The notes beneath the pieces are model-generated. The model was given only the letters and a program-made list of their open reading frames with translations. It made no database searches and had not been told where the DNA came from. This document shows, in pieces, positions 10,201 through 19,892 of a stretch of DNA of 64,000 nucleotides. Position numbers and translations under genes: made by a program. Source of the stretch: Butyrivibrio proteoclasticus P6B7 (GTDB lineage: Bacteria > Bacillota > Clostridia > Lachnospirales > Lachnospiraceae); contig NZ_JHWL01000014.1 in the NCBI RefSeq assembly GCF_000622085.1, forward strand, positions 1 through 64,000, read 5' to 3'. Position 1 is the stretch's first letter. Every line of letters begins with the position of its first letter.

Positions 10201-10230
10201 CTGCCCAGACTTAAAACTAAGCCTGGGCAG
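10201..10230 (-). promoter_or_regulatory. 13-bp stem-loop between vanY-like gene and tgt
   Basis: On the minus strand CTGCCCAGGCTTA pairs with TAAGTCTGGGCAG around a GTTT loop. One pair is G-U in minus-strand RNA but A-C on the plus strand, so it is an RNA element of the minus strand. No U-tract follows. It lies 28 bases after the carboxypeptidase stop and 20 bases before the tgt start. It could be an RNA 3'-end stem, a processing site or a tgt leader structure. Confidence 0.6.
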
Positions 10231-10257
10231 GAATAATACTATGTTCTTATAGACAGT

Positions 10258-11364
10258 TTAGTCTACATATCTGCTCCAAAACTCTTCAAGGCAGAGATTA
10301 TTGTCTACCATAACTGTCGCTGCGTCAACCCCAACATATCTAAAGTGCCAAGGCTCATACTCGATACTGGTAATATCCTCTTTTCCAGCAGGATATCTAA
10401 GAATAAATCCATATTTATAACTGTTCTCAGCAAGCCACTTGCCTGCCTTGGTATCTGCAAAGCCCTCATCCAGTGAGGAATATCCATCACAGATAATATC
10501 AATGGCAAGTCCGATCTGATGCTCTGAAGAGCCAGGAACTGTTACAGCCTGTGAAGCCAGGTTGTAAGCATCCATGTAGCTCATTCCAGCGTTCATATAC
10601 TTATCTACCTTAGTTTCAAACAACATCGTCTGTCTGTCGATATCTCTGTAAGGTGAGCAAATGATAAGGCTTACTCCATCAGCGCTGGCAGCTTTCATCA
10701 TATCAAGAAGAGGCTGGATAATACGCTCATCACATCTCATTGATCCGCTGATGGTTCCAAGATGGAATTCGTAATCATCAGGAATTGGATGCTGCTTATT
10801 AACAAGAATCAGCTTCCAATCATCTCTTGAGAAAGTAAGCTCCTCATTTTCATTATTATAGGATTGATTCTCACCAGAAAGATCCACTTCTTCAGCATTA
10901 GCCAGGATGTCATTAAGAGATGCCTGCTTATCTGGATCAGCTGCCTCAGCCTCTGATACGTCCGGATTAACGCTTTCCTGAGCTTCCTCAAGGACCTTAG
11001 AATCAACATCTGAGGCCTGTGCAAGCTCTGCATCTGACTCAGCTACTTCTGTTCCTGAAAGACTGACAGAAGACTCTCCTGAAGCACCTTCAATACTCAT
11101 TTCTGAGTCAAAGCTTATGTTTAGTGAAGTTGATGGATAGGAAAAGCTACTACTGGACACAAAGAAAAGCAAGATACACGCAAGACACGTAAACCTCTTG
11201 TTGTTTCTGTAGAAGTAAAAAAGAATGTTATAAGTAAAAATCGCAGTGATCGCATAAAAGAGCCCCACAAAAGAAAGCCTCTTATGTTTCCTATTAAATC
11301 GTTTAGCTCTGGAGATTACCTTTTCCTTGTAGGTAACCTTCTTTTGCATATTGCTAGCATTCAT
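10258..11364 (-). CDS. D-alanyl-D-alanine carboxypeptidase, VanY type, membrane anchored
   Basis: A 368-residue peptidase of the M15B/VanY family that trims the terminal D-Ala of peptidoglycan stem peptides. The zinc motif S-x-H-x(6)-D appears as SSEHQIGLAIDI (His282, Asp289), and the third ligand His340 is in EPWHFRYVG. The N-terminus is basic and then has two hydrophobic segments (about residues 30-51 and 59-75). A Ser/Glu/Ala/Asp-rich linker of about 90 residues follows before the catalytic domain, which places the domain outside the membrane. The start at 11364 has a GAGGGG stretch upstream. The gene is divergent from aroC. Confidence 0.92.
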   Translation of the reverse strand: MNASNMQKKVTYKEKVISRAKRFNRKHKRLSFVGLFYAITAIFTYNILFYFYRNNKRFTCLACILLFFVSSSSFSYPSTSLNISFDSEMSIEGASGESSVSLSGTEVAESDAELAQASDVDSKVLEEAQESVNPDVSEAEAADPDKQASLNDILANAEEVDLSGENQSYNNENEELTFSRDDWKLILVNKQHPIPDDYEFHLGTISGSMRCDERIIQPLLDMMKAASADGVSLIICSPYRDIDRQTMLFETKVDKYMNAGMSYMDAYNLASQAVTVPGSSEHQIGLAIDIICDGYSSLDEGFADTKAGKWLAENSYKYGFILRYPAGKEDITSIEYEPWHFRYVGVDAATVMVDNNLCLEEFWSRYVD

Positions 11365-11705
11365 ATCGGAAATCCCCTCTATTTCGGATATTTAGCTCTT
11401 AAATATAAAAACTACAATATACATTATATAACTTTTTCACAGAATTTTCACTATTTTTTAGATATTATTACTTGAAAACCATGGAGAAATGCGCCTCTTT
11501 TTATCGAAAATGCCGATGGTTAGCGTAATTACGACACTTTCTATTTTCAGTAAAATTTTAAAGAATTTATCATAATTTCTCTTTTTAGATAGCATTTTTG
11601 AAAAGCTTCTTGTATCATGGAATTTAACATGATTTGTTATTCATAACCCAATAATCTTGGGATTTATATCACTTGTGAAAAGAACTATCACAGAAAAGAG
11701 GGACT
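11365..11705. other. Divergent intergenic region, vanY-like / aroC
   Basis: About 340 AT-rich bases with no convincing ORF. It must hold promoters for both flanking genes, but no clean -35/-10 pair stood out. A dyad ATCATG-8-CATGAT lies at 614-633 past base 11000 (11614-11633), about 75 bases before aroC, and a small CCCAA/TTGGG stem follows at 11648-11662. Neither was matched to a known regulator. Confidence 0.4.
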
Positions 11706-12809
11706 ATGTCAGGATCAGTAATTGGTAAGAACATCACAGTATCAACCTGGGGAGAATCTCATGGAGAAGCACTTGGTGCAGTTATAGACGGATTTCCAGC
11801 AGGCATGGACATTACAGAGGCTGATATCCAGAAGTTTCTCGACCGTAGAAAGCCAGGAACCAGCGCAGTAACTACAGCTCGTAGTGAAGATGACGCAGTT
11901 ACTATCCTATCCGGTATTTTCGAAGGTAAGACCACTGGGACTCCTATTTCCATGATAGTTAAGAATACGTCTCAGAGATCCTCCGATTACAGCGAGATTG
12001 CAAGCTACTATCGTCCAGGCCACGCTGACTACGGCTTTGATGAAAAGTACGGCTTTAGAGATTACAGAGGAGGCGGCAGATCTTCAGGCCGTGAGACCAT
12101 TGGCCGCGTAATGGCTGGTGCTCTTTGCAGTAAGCTCCTTTCCCAGATGGGAATTAAGGTTATGGCCTATACAAAGTCCATCGGAGACGTTGAGATTGAT
12201 GACAAGAACTTCGACGAGTCCCTTATAACCAAGACTCCTACTGCTATGCCAGATGCGGAGGCTGATAAAAAAGCTACAGACCTTATCCTTAAGTGCAAAG
12301 AAAACCAGGATTCTGTTGGCGGCGTTATAGAATGCATAATTACTGGTGTTCCAGTGGGAATTGGTGAGCCGGTATTTGATAAACTGGATGCCTGCCTTTC
12401 CAAGGCTGTTATGAGCATCGGCGCAGTAAAAGCCATTGAAGTTGGCGATGGTACTGCTGTTTCCAAGTACTACGGCTCTGAGAATAACGATGAATTTGAG
12501 ATTGTTAATGAAAAGGTAACTACGAAGACAAACCACTCCGGTGGAATCCTTGGCGGAATGAGCGATGGAAGCACTATTGTTCTTCGTGCCTATATCAAGC
12601 CTACGCCAAGCATTGCTCAGACTCAGTCCACCATCAATAAGTCTGGCGAAAACATCGACATCAACATCAAGGGGCGCCACGATCCAGTGGTTGTACCACG
12701 TGCTGTTGTTGTCGTAGAGTCCATGTGTGCCCATACTCTTCTCGACCTTATGCTCTCCAATATGTCAAGCCGCGCTGAATATGTGACTAAGTTCTACAGT
12801 AAGCATTAA
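11706..12809 (+). CDS. aroC: Chorismate synthase
   Basis: Converts 5-enolpyruvylshikimate-3-phosphate to chorismate with reduced FMN, the last step of the common aromatic pathway. The 367-residue protein has the family N-terminus [14 protein letters not shown], then [17 protein letters not shown] residues in [16 protein letters not shown], and [13 protein letters not shown] near the end. The ATG at 11706 has GAGGG only three to four bases upstream, closer than usual, but the N-terminus matches the family. It is monocistronic here, with convergent genes downstream and no strong terminator recognised. Confidence 0.96.
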   Translation: MSGSVIGKNITVSTWGESHGEALGAVIDGFPAGMDITEADIQKFLDRRKPGTSAVTTARSEDDAVTILSGIFEGKTTGTPISMIVKNTSQRSSDYSEIASYYRPGHADYGFDEKYGFRDYRGGGRSSGRETIGRVMAGALCSKLLSQMGIKVMAYTKSIGDVEIDDKNFDESLITKTPTAMPDAEADKKATDLILKCKENQDSVGGVIECIITGVPVGIGEPVFDKLDACLSKAVMSIGAVKAIEVGDGTAVSKYYGSENNDEFEIVNEKVTTKTNHSGGILGGMSDGSTIVLRAYIKPTPSIAQTQSTINKSGENIDINIKGRHDPVVVPRAVVVVESMCAHTLLDLMLSNMSSRAEYVTKFYSKH

Positions 12810-12860
12810 GAATTGGCTATCCGGAAGCCCCGGTTTCTTTCATCTACAGAATATGTAATC

Positions 12861-13853
12861 TCACATAATGTCAGCCAACTTCAAAGCAAGTACTGTACAG
12901 TTCTTAATAATTACAAAAGCTTCAAAAGCATAAATAACTGATGCTCCTGCAATAACTACCCTGACTATTGTTGTAGAAAACCTCAGGCGCCAGTTAAAGG
13001 AAATGGATGCAATTAAACCTAGCGCAACTATAACAACAGTCGCCCACAGGTAAGGAATTGCATTAGCTGAAGCAAGAACCGAAATTTTAAAGTATGGATC
13101 AAAGTAAAATCCAAGCCAGTAAAATGCCAATGCAAAAGCAAAAAAGCTAAGTGTACTTAACACGTAGGATTTTACCAAACTACAACCATCATTAGTATGA
13201 GAAAGCTTAACTTCTGCTATTCTCTCGCCTACATTCTCAGGTAAGGCTTTATTAGAAAGCCATTTGCTTAACTCATCAGATGAAATAAATGTATTATCAT
13301 ACTTAATCTCAATAGCACTGTATTCTGCTAAATATTTCTCAGCAAGCTCAAAGGATCCGTTGTGGATAGCAACAACAAAAAGAATAAGATCATAGCTCTT
13401 TTGCAAATAGCGATCCAATCCAGCAACCCCGGTAATATGCTTTAACGCATTGTTACAAGCGTCAAAATCCCCTTTACATGCCTCATAATGGGCAATAAAT
13501 AAAGCAGACTTATTCTTTACAGGTTTCTTTTTAGAAAAATTGTGGAATGTGTACAGATTATAATCAAATTTTTCTTTATCAGAAAGACTTCTTTTTGATG
13601 GAGAAATCAATGCATTTACTAAAGAAACATAAAATACAATTACCAATACATAACCTATGTAATAGCAAAGCATTGAAGCAAGAGGCTTGGTATATAATAC
13701 ACAAAACATTGTAGCAATACCAGCCAGTATAACAAAAGCAATATATCCATTAAAAAATAACAGCTTATGCTTTTTAAAAAGAGAAATCATCCGGGTATCT
13801 ATTTGATACCCAGATGATTTTAAACCTTCTTCGGTAAAAATATCAAAAGTCAT
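12861..13853 (-). CDS. Membrane protein of unknown function
   Basis: A 330-residue protein I do not recognise. It has two N-terminal hydrophobic helices (around residues 32-52 and 60-82), a soluble central part of about 140 residues whose repeating Ala/Leu/Tyr pattern suggests TPR-like helices (for example SALFIAHYEACKGDFDACNN), and three C-terminal helices (about residues 228-320). The start ATG directly follows the stop of the upstream lactonase-type gene (TAAATG), so translation is probably coupled. Two helices at one end and three at the other put the two ends of the protein on opposite sides of the membrane. Confidence 0.75.
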   Translation of the reverse strand: MTFDIFTEEGLKSSGYQIDTRMISLFKKHKLLFFNGYIAFVILAGIATMFCVLYTKPLASMLCYYIGYVLVIVFYVSLVNALISPSKRSLSDKEKFDYNLYTFHNFSKKKPVKNKSALFIAHYEACKGDFDACNNALKHITGVAGLDRYLQKSYDLILFVVAIHNGSFELAEKYLAEYSAIEIKYDNTFISSDELSKWLSNKALPENVGERIAEVKLSHTNDGCSLVKSYVLSTLSFFAFALAFYWLGFYFDPYFKISVLASANAIPYLWATVVIVALGLIASISFNWRLRFSTTIVRVVIAGASVIYAFEAFVIIKNCTVLALKLADIM

Positions 13854-14918
13854 TTAAGCCTCCAGTTTATGGAAAACAATACAGTTAGGTCTAGAGATTG
13901 GAAGCTCTGGTCCGTTCATGACCATTGTGCCCTTATCCATATCAACTGTAAAGAATGTAAGTGAGTCTGATTCATGGTTAAGTGAAACAAGGTGCTTGTT
14001 ATCAGGGAAAAGAGATGCATCCTTAGGATACTCTCCTGCTACAGGAAGCTGAATCTTCTTAGTAAGAAGGCCTGTCTCCTTATCAACCTTGTAAACGATA
14101 GCATTGTTCTCACCAGCTGTTGAGCTTACAAGGAAGTTACTATCCTCTGAGAATGTGAGTGCGCTGCAAGCTACACCGATTGAATCTGCTTCCTCTGAGT
14201 TGGATACTGACTGAATCTTGTTGAATTCAGGCTCTCCGTCAACCTCAACGAACTCGTAAACATCGATTGTGCACTTCTGCTCAAGGCAAACATAAAGGAA
14301 TCTGCCATCCTTAGAGAACTGCATGTGTCTTGGTGAAGATTCCTGGTCACAGTGAATAACGCTGTCTTCCTTGATCTTACCAGTCTCCATATCGAAGTTA
14401 TATACATTGATTCTGTCCATGCCAAGATCTGCAGCAAGAACATACTTATTATCTTTAGAAATCTTAATACACTGAACGTGTGGAACGTGGTTACGACCAG
14501 CTGCAGTTCCAAGGCCCTTGTGGTATCTCTCATCAGTGATCTCACCGATGCTGCCATCCTTGTTAAGTCTAAGAACTGTAACCTTACCATCGTGATAACC
14601 TGCTGTAATAAGGTATTTATCTTCGTGATCCATATTAACGTAGCATCCACGCATACCGTTAATAGAAGCTTCATTTAAGAATTCAAGTCCGCCATCAGGA
14701 AGAATGCGATATGCCTCAACACCTGAATCTGTAATTGAATAAAGAGTCTTATCGCTATGGGAAATAGCAATATAAGAGGAGTTGGTAATCTCAACCTTCT
14801 GCTTCTCAGTAAGTCTTCCCTTCTTTAAGTCTACATCATAAATTCTGATTCCGTACTTTGTGCCAAGTCCTGAAGTGTAGCTAGACACATAGGCTACGTA
14901 CTTATCTTTTCCAGCCAT
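13854..14918 (-). CDS. pgl: 6-phosphogluconolactonase-like beta-propeller (lactonase family)
   Basis: A 354-residue protein of the YbhE/Pgl seven-bladed propeller family, which hydrolyses 6-phosphogluconolactone in the pentose phosphate pathway. Repeated blade motifs are visible (KDNKYVLAADLGMDRINVY, SKDGRFLYVCLEQKCTIDVY, PKDASLFPDNKHLVSLNHES), along with the family segment GRNHVPHVQC. Members also act on other lactones, so the substrate is inferred. The ATG at 14918 has AGGAGG about ten bases upstream. A membrane-protein gene is directly coupled downstream. A probable promoter lies at 14970-14997. Confidence 0.85.
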   Translation of the reverse strand: MAGKDKYVAYVSSYTSGLGTKYGIRIYDVDLKKGRLTEKQKVEITNSSYIAISHSDKTLYSITDSGVEAYRILPDGGLEFLNEASINGMRGCYVNMDHEDKYLITAGYHDGKVTVLRLNKDGSIGEITDERYHKGLGTAAGRNHVPHVQCIKISKDNKYVLAADLGMDRINVYNFDMETGKIKEDSVIHCDQESSPRHMQFSKDGRFLYVCLEQKCTIDVYEFVEVDGEPEFNKIQSVSNSEEADSIGVACSALTFSEDSNFLVSSTAGENNAIVYKVDKETGLLTKKIQLPVAGEYPKDASLFPDNKHLVSLNHESDSLTFFTVDMDKGTMVMNGPELPISRPNCIVFHKLEA

Positions 14919-14969
14919 TACCGCTTTGCCTCCTGGTTTGTTAAAAAAATATGCATCTTTACAAGTCCC

Positions 14970-14997
14970 ATTTTATCACAATAATCAGATGTGTAAA
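14970..14997 (-). promoter_or_regulatory. Candidate promoter for pgl
   Basis: On the minus strand TTTACA (14992-14997), 16 bases, then TAAAAT (14970-14975). It sits about 50 bases before the pgl start and is back to back with the potA promoter. Confidence 0.55.
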
Positions 14998-15057
14998 AAG
15001 TTTTTTTGCTTATTTTCCATTGTTTGCAATTTTCCGTGATAAAATTGATTATTATAA

Positions 15058-15085
15058 TTGACACTTTATGAAACTCATATAAAAT
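15058..15085 (+). promoter_or_regulatory. Candidate promoter for potABCD
   Basis: A consensus TTGACA (15058-15063), 16 bases, then TAAAAT (15080-15085). It lies about 50 bases before the potA start. Confidence 0.65.
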
Positions 15086-15138
15086 AAAGAAGATTGTATA
15101 AAATATTTCTTATGAAATGCGAGGAGAAACGGGTTAAA

Positions 15139-16212
15139 ATGGGCAGAGACTTAATTACACTTGAGCACATTACTAAGTCCTACGATGGACAGACTATTCT
15201 GGATGATCTTAATCTTTCAATTTACGAGAATTCTTTTGTTACTCTCCTTGGTCCCAGTGGCTGTGGTAAGACTACTACTCTTCGAATTATCGGCGGTTTT
15301 GAAAAGCCTGATACTGGAAGAGTTATTTTTGATGGAAAAGATATCACAGATCTGGCACCAAACAAAAGGCAGCTTAATACTGTATTTCAGAAGTATGCTC
15401 TTTTTACCCATATGAATATATATGAAAACATCGCTTTCGGTCTCAAAATCAAGAACAAGTCCGACAGCTATATCAAGGATAAGATAAAGTACGCTCTTAA
15501 GCTTGTTAACCTTGAGGGCTATGAGAATCGTATGCCTGACTCTCTTTCCGGTGGTCAGCAACAGCGAATCGCTATTGCAAGAGCTATCGTTAACGAGCCT
15601 AAGGTTCTTCTTTTGGACGAGCCTCTTGGAGCTCTTGACCTTAAGATGCGTCAGGACATGCAGTACGAGCTTAAAAGGCTTAAGGAAGAGCTTGGAATCA
15701 CCTTCATCTATGTAACACACGATCAGGAAGAAGCTCTTACCATGTCAGATCATATCGTAGTTATGAACCAGGGCTATATACAGCAGGAAGGTTCTCCTGA
15801 GACTATCTACAACGAGCCTGAGAACGCCTTCGTTGCAGACTTTATCGGCGACAGTAACATCATCCGCTCTACTATGATAAGAGATGAGCTGGTTGAGATT
15901 CTTGGAGCCAAGTTTGCCTGCGTAGATAAGGGCTTTGGCGAGAATAAGCCTGTTGACGTTGTTATAAGACCTGAGGATGTTGAGCTTGTGGCTCCTTCTG
16001 AGGGCACAATTGAAGGTGTTGTTACAGATCTTACCTTCAAGGGCGTTCACTATGAGATGGACGTTGAGGCAAATGGCTATGAATGGCTTGTTCATTCTAC
16101 TAAGCTCTCTGAGGTAGGTTCTAAGGTCGGTATCAAGGTAGATCCATTTAACATTCAGATCATGAATGTCCCAGTATCTGAGGATGAGGAGGCCATAAGT
16201 GAAACTGTTTAA
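15139..16212 (+). CDS. potA: Spermidine/putrescine ABC transporter, ATP-binding protein
   Basis: The ATPase of a polyamine importer. Walker A is [10 protein letters not shown], the signature is [15 protein letters not shown], and Walker B is [12 protein letters not shown], followed by the switch His in [14 protein letters not shown]-terminal TOBE-type regulatory domain follows. The ATG at 15139 gives 357 residues, with GAGGAG at 15121-15126 at a rather long spacing of 12; an upstream in-frame TTG is possible but has no ribosome site. The end overlaps the potB start by 14 bases, so this is a tight potABCD operon. Confidence 0.95.
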   Translation: MGRDLITLEHITKSYDGQTILDDLNLSIYENSFVTLLGPSGCGKTTTLRIIGGFEKPDTGRVIFDGKDITDLAPNKRQLNTVFQKYALFTHMNIYENIAFGLKIKNKSDSYIKDKIKYALKLVNLEGYENRMPDSLSGGQQQRIAIARAIVNEPKVLLLDEPLGALDLKMRQDMQYELKRLKEELGITFIYVTHDQEEALTMSDHIVVMNQGYIQQEGSPETIYNEPENAFVADFIGDSNIIRSTMIRDELVEILGAKFACVDKGFGENKPVDVVIRPEDVELVAPSEGTIEGVVTDLTFKGVHYEMDVEANGYEWLVHSTKLSEVGSKVGIKVDPFNIQIMNVPVSEDEEAISETV

Positions 16213-17026
16213 AAACCGCCAAAGTGCTGCCCTCATGGCTTTACCTTACATACTTTGGGCAGTTGTTTTTATCGTTGTTCCTCTTTGCATGGTGATCTTC
16301 TATGGAATAACTGATGACAATGGCTCTTTTACCATGTCAAACATCGCGACTATAGCAGAGTCTGGCTACTTCAAGGCTCTTGTTAAGTCTGTGCTCCTTG
16401 CAGTTATCAGCACCATAATATGCTTTCTTTTAGCATATCCTCTTGGAATGATCTTATCTTCCATGAAGCTCAAAAGAAATACCTACATAGTTACACTGTT
16501 CATCCTGCCTATGTGGATGAATTTCCTGCTTAGAACTCTTACCTGGATGACACTGTTAGAGGGTAAAGGCGTTATCAATACTGTCCTGTCCTTCTTTGGA
16601 CTTCCAGGAATCAATATCATCAATACTTCAAGCGCCATCGTACTTGGTATGGTTTACAACTTCCTGCCTTTTATGATCCTGCCTATTTATAATTCACTGT
16701 CCAAGATTGATGATAACGTAATAAACGCCGCAAGAGACCTTGGCGCAGGCACAGTTCAGACCTTCCTTAAGATTACTCTTCCGCTTTCAGCTCCTGGTAT
16801 TCTTAGTGGTATTACTATGGTCTTTATCCCTGCTCTTACAACCTTCGCCATTTCTACAATGCTTGGCGGATCCAAAATCCTTCTTATCGGTAATATTATT
16901 GAGCAGCAGTTTACTCAGGCCTATAACTGGCACCTTGGAAGTGGTCTTTCAATCGTGCTTATGATATTTATCTTTATCAACATGATCATTGAATCCATGG
17001 CTGATAAGAAGGGAGGACAGGGCTGA
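16199..17026 (+). CDS. potB: Spermidine/putrescine ABC transporter permease
   Basis: A 275-residue membrane permease with about six helices and the EAA-loop motif [20 protein letters not shown] that contacts PotA. The start is a GTG at 16199 inside the end of potA, with GAGGAGG at 16186-16192, six bases upstream. It ends two bases before the potC start. Confidence 0.94.
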   Translation: MKLFKNRQSAALMALPYILWAVVFIVVPLCMVIFYGITDDNGSFTMSNIATIAESGYFKALVKSVLLAVISTIICFLLAYPLGMILSSMKLKRNTYIVTLFILPMWMNFLLRTLTWMTLLEGKGVINTVLSFFGLPGINIINTSSAIVLGMVYNFLPFMILPIYNSLSKIDDNVINAARDLGAGTVQTFLKITLPLSAPGILSGITMVFIPALTTFAISTMLGGSKILLIGNIIEQQFTQAYNWHLGSGLSIVLMIFIFINMIIESMADKKGGQG

Positions 17027-17027
17027 T

Positions 17028-17804
17028 ATGAAGAACATATTTAAAAAGATCTACCTTGGAATCCTTTTACTGTTCATGTACGCACCAATTATTACTTTGA
17101 TCGTTCTCTCTTTTAACTCAAGTAAATCAAGAGCTAAATGGGGAGGCTTCACTCTCAACTGGTACGTAAGACTATTTTCAGATGAAGCTGTTGCAAGCGC
17201 ACTTATCAACACCTTTTCAATCGCAGTGCTGGCAACAATCTTCTCAACGATTATTGGAACTATTACCTGTATCGCCATGATAGGACTTAGTCCTAAGCTC
17301 AGGTCAATGATCATGGGCGTTACCAATATTCCTATGATCAACGCTGATATCGTAACCGGTATCTCACTTATGCTTTTATTTAAGTTTTTGCACATTGGAT
17401 CAGGCTTTTCTACTATCCTTTTGGCACACATCACCTTCGACATTCCATTTGTAATGCTCAGCGTAATGCCAAGGATCAAGAACCTGAATTTCTATGTATA
17501 TGAAGCTGCCTTAGATCTTGGAGCATCACCATTTTATGCCTTCCGTAAGACCATGCTTCCTGACATCGTTCCAGGAATCGTGTCAGGTGCGCTGATGGCC
17601 TTTACCATGTCTCTGGACGACTTCATCATCACATACTTTACAAAGGGTTCAGGCTTTGAAACCCTCTCAACTCTCATCTACAATGAAGTTAAAAGAGGAA
17701 TCCAGCCTGAAATCTACGCACTTTCTGCTATAATATTTGTGGTTGTTCTGACACTTCTTATGATCGTGTACAGAGTACCTAATAATAAGACCAAGGAGAA
17801 ATAA
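17028..17804 (+). CDS. potC: Spermidine/putrescine ABC transporter permease
   Basis: The second permease, 258 residues, with about six helices and the EAA-loop motif EAALDLGASPFYAFRKTMLP. The ATG at 17028 is chosen (MKNIFKKIYLG) because it directly follows the potB stop and GGGAGG lies at 17011-17016. It partners PotB in the channel. potD starts eight bases after its stop. Confidence 0.94.
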   Translation: MKNIFKKIYLGILLLFMYAPIITLIVLSFNSSKSRAKWGGFTLNWYVRLFSDEAVASALINTFSIAVLATIFSTIIGTITCIAMIGLSPKLRSMIMGVTNIPMINADIVTGISLMLLFKFLHIGSGFSTILLAHITFDIPFVMLSVMPRIKNLNFYVYEAALDLGASPFYAFRKTMLPDIVPGIVSGALMAFTMSLDDFIITYFTKGSGFETLSTLIYNEVKRGIQPEIYALSAIIFVVVLTLLMIVYRVPNNKTKEK

Positions 17805-17811
17805 GAGGATT

Positions 17812-18882
17812 ATGAAAAAGAGATTTCTATCTGTAGCTCTTGCTATGGGGCTTGTAGCATCTGCTGTAACAGCTTGTTCTGGTGGCAATTCAAACGCCGG
17901 CTCAAATGGTAAGCTCTATGTTTATAACTGGGGCGAATACATTGACGAAGACGTTATTAAGCAGTTTGAAGAAGAGACAGGCATCGACGTTGTCTATGAC
18001 ATGTTTGAGACCAATGAGATCATGTATGCTAAGCTTGCCAACGACACATCAGCTTACGATGTTGTGTGCCCTTCTGATTATATGATCCAGAAGCTTATAG
18101 AAAACGACATGGTTCAGCCTCTTAACTTTGATAATATCCCAAATGCCAAGGCCAATATTGGTGAGCAGTACTGGGAAAAGAGCCAGGACTTTGATCCAGG
18201 CAACCTTTATGCTGTTCCATATTGCTGGGGAACTGTAGGTATCCTCTACAACAAGACCATGGTTGATGACGTGGTAGATAGCTGGGATATCCTTTGGAAT
18301 GAGAAATACTCAGGACAGATCCTTATGCAGGATTCCGTAAGAGACGCTTATATGATATCTCTTTTACGCAATGGTTATTCAATGAATACAACAGATCCAG
18401 CTGAGGTTTCTAAGGCTACAGAGGATCTCATTGCTCAGAAGCCATTAGTTCAGGCCTATGTTATTGACCAGGTTCGTGACAAGATGATCGGTGAAGAGGC
18501 TGCTATCGGAGTTATCTATTCCGGAGAAGCTATCTATACAGCCCGTGAGAACCCAGATCTTGTATATGTGGTTCCTAAGGAAGGTACTAATATCTGGATT
18601 GATTCCTGGGTAATCACAAAGGGATCTAAGAACGTTGAGAACGCTGAGAAGTGGATCGACTTTATGTGCCGTGGTGATATTGCTCTTAAGAACTTTGAGT
18701 ACATCACCTACTCTACTCCTAACACGGAGGCTCAGGCTAATATCGAGGATGAGGACATCAAGAATTCAAAGGTAGCTTTCCCAGACCTTGATTCCTTCCC
18801 TTCAGAAGCCTACAAGTATCTTGGAGCTGACGGCGATAAGCTTTACTCAGAAGAATGGATGAAAGTTAAATCAGCAAATTAA
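17812..18882 (+). CDS. potD: Spermidine/putrescine-binding lipoprotein
   Basis: A 356-residue substrate-binding protein with a lipobox (VTAC, Cys22), so it is tethered outside the membrane as expected in a Gram-positive. The mature N-terminus KLYVYNWGEYIDEDVIKQFE is the PotD/PotF signature, with the ligand-lining Trp and Tyr residues. Residues such as WIDSWVITKG and the later YSTPN are typical of the family. It is the last gene of the operon and is followed by a clear terminator. Confidence 0.95.
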   Translation: MKKRFLSVALAMGLVASAVTACSGGNSNAGSNGKLYVYNWGEYIDEDVIKQFEEETGIDVVYDMFETNEIMYAKLANDTSAYDVVCPSDYMIQKLIENDMVQPLNFDNIPNAKANIGEQYWEKSQDFDPGNLYAVPYCWGTVGILYNKTMVDDVVDSWDILWNEKYSGQILMQDSVRDAYMISLLRNGYSMNTTDPAEVSKATEDLIAQKPLVQAYVIDQVRDKMIGEEAAIGVIYSGEAIYTARENPDLVYVVPKEGTNIWIDSWVITKGSKNVENAEKWIDFMCRGDIALKNFEYITYSTPNTEAQANIEDEDIKNSKVAFPDLDSFPSEAYKYLGADGDKLYSEEWMKVKSAN

Positions 18883-18886
18883 AGAT

Positions 18887-18919
18887 ATAGCCAGGAGTAT
18901 AAAGCTCCTGGCTATTTTA
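18887..18919 (+). terminator. Terminator of potABCD
   Basis: ATAGCCAGGAG (18887-18897) pairs with CTCCTGGCTAT (18905-18915) across a seven-base loop, followed by TTTTAA. Confidence 0.8.
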
Positions 18920-18920
18920 A

Positions 18921-18952
18921 TGCAAAAAGAACCAGCGACCTTAATCGCTGGC
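18921..18952 (-). terminator. Terminator of the minus-strand dehydrogenase gene
   Basis: On the minus strand AGCCAGCGA pairs with TCGCTGGTT around a short loop, then TTCTTTTTGC follows. It starts 8 bases after the dehydrogenase stop and faces the potD terminator. Confidence 0.75.
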
Positions 18953-18959
18953 TCTATTA

Positions 18960-19892
18960 TTATCTAAGAAATTCTTCTACCTGTCCCTCAATGATCTTCA
19001 TAAGCCTCTGTCTTGCTTCTACAGCAGCCCATGCAATATGAGGTGTGATTATAAGCTTATTGCTATCCTTGATCCTTCTAAGAGGATTCTCTGGGGACAT
19101 TGGCTCGACATCAAGAACATCAAGTCCGGCAGCAGCTATCTCGCCATTTTCAAGGGCATCTGCCAGGTCAGACTCAACAATGATAGGTCCTCTTCCCACA
19201 TTGATAAGAATCGCACTCTTCTTCATCTTCTTAAGAGCCGCAGCATCTATGAGATGAAGGGTGTTATCATCAAGTGGAGCGTGGATTGAGATAACATCAC
19301 TGTTTGCAAGAAGCTCATCAAAGGAAACCTCTTTATAGGTGTTATCATGGTTCTTACCACTTGTAGAATAGTATGAAACATTAGCTCCAAAGCACTCTGC
19401 AATCTGGGCTACTCTCTTACCGATGGCTCCAAGACCGATGATACCCCAGTTCTTACCCTGAATTTCATTAAAATGCTCCTCAAAATGAGTAAAGAGCCTG
19501 TCTCCTACATACTTCTCGCTCTTAACGTATTCATCGTAATAAGCAAGATGCTCATACAGATAGAACAAAAGAGAAAATGTATGCTGAGCAACTGCTTCAG
19601 TTGAATAGCCTGCCACATTGCGCCATGCTATATTTCTCTGGTCCAGATAATCCTTATCAAGGTTATTGGTTCCTGTAGCTGTCACACATACCAGTTTAAG
19701 ATTCTTAGCCTGTCCAATTGTCTTTTCATTGATTGGAACCTTGTTAAGAATGATTATGTCTGCATCTTCAACTCTCGCTGGTACTTCGTCAACGCTTGAG
19801 TAGTCGTAGATGACCACCTCTCCGAATCTGTCAAATCCTGACAGATCAATGTCTTCCCCGATGGATTTTCTGTCCAAAAAAACTATTTTCAT
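18960..19892 (-). CDS. D-isomer-specific 2-hydroxyacid dehydrogenase
   Basis: A 310-residue NAD(H)-dependent dehydrogenase of the glycerate/hydroxypyruvate/phosphoglycerate type. The Rossmann motif is GIIGLGAIGKRVA. The catalytic Arg is in NVGRGPIIVE, the Glu in LDVEPMSP and the His in ITPHIAW. The substrate cannot be read from the sequence. The ATG at 19892 overlaps the stop of the upstream secreted-protein gene (ATGA), so translation is coupled; an in-frame TTG two codons earlier is an alternative. Pairing a cytosolic dehydrogenase with a secreted protein is odd. Confidence 0.88.
   Translation of the reverse strand: MKIVFLDRKSIGEDIDLSGFDRFGEVVIYDYSSVDEVPARVEDADIIILNKVPINEKTIGQAKNLKLVCVTATGTNNLDKDYLDQRNIAWRNVAGYSTEAVAQHTFSLLFYLYEHLAYYDEYVKSEKYVGDRLFTHFEEHFNEIQGKNWGIIGLGAIGKRVAQIAECFGANVSYYSTSGKNHDNTYKEVSFDELLANSDVISIHAPLDDNTLHLIDAAALKKMKKSAILINVGRGPIIVESDLADALENGEIAAAGLDVLDVEPMSPENPLRRIKDSNKLIITPHIAWAAVEARQRLMKIIEGQVEEFLR

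Noticed and set aside
11365..11705. T-box or other amino acid leader before aroC
   Set aside because: No T-box sequence, specifier stem or terminator/antiterminator pair was seen.
12810..12860. Terminator between aroC and the convergent membrane-protein gene
   Set aside because: CCGG/CCGG and GGCT/AGCC arms are only four bases long and compete with each other; too weak to call.
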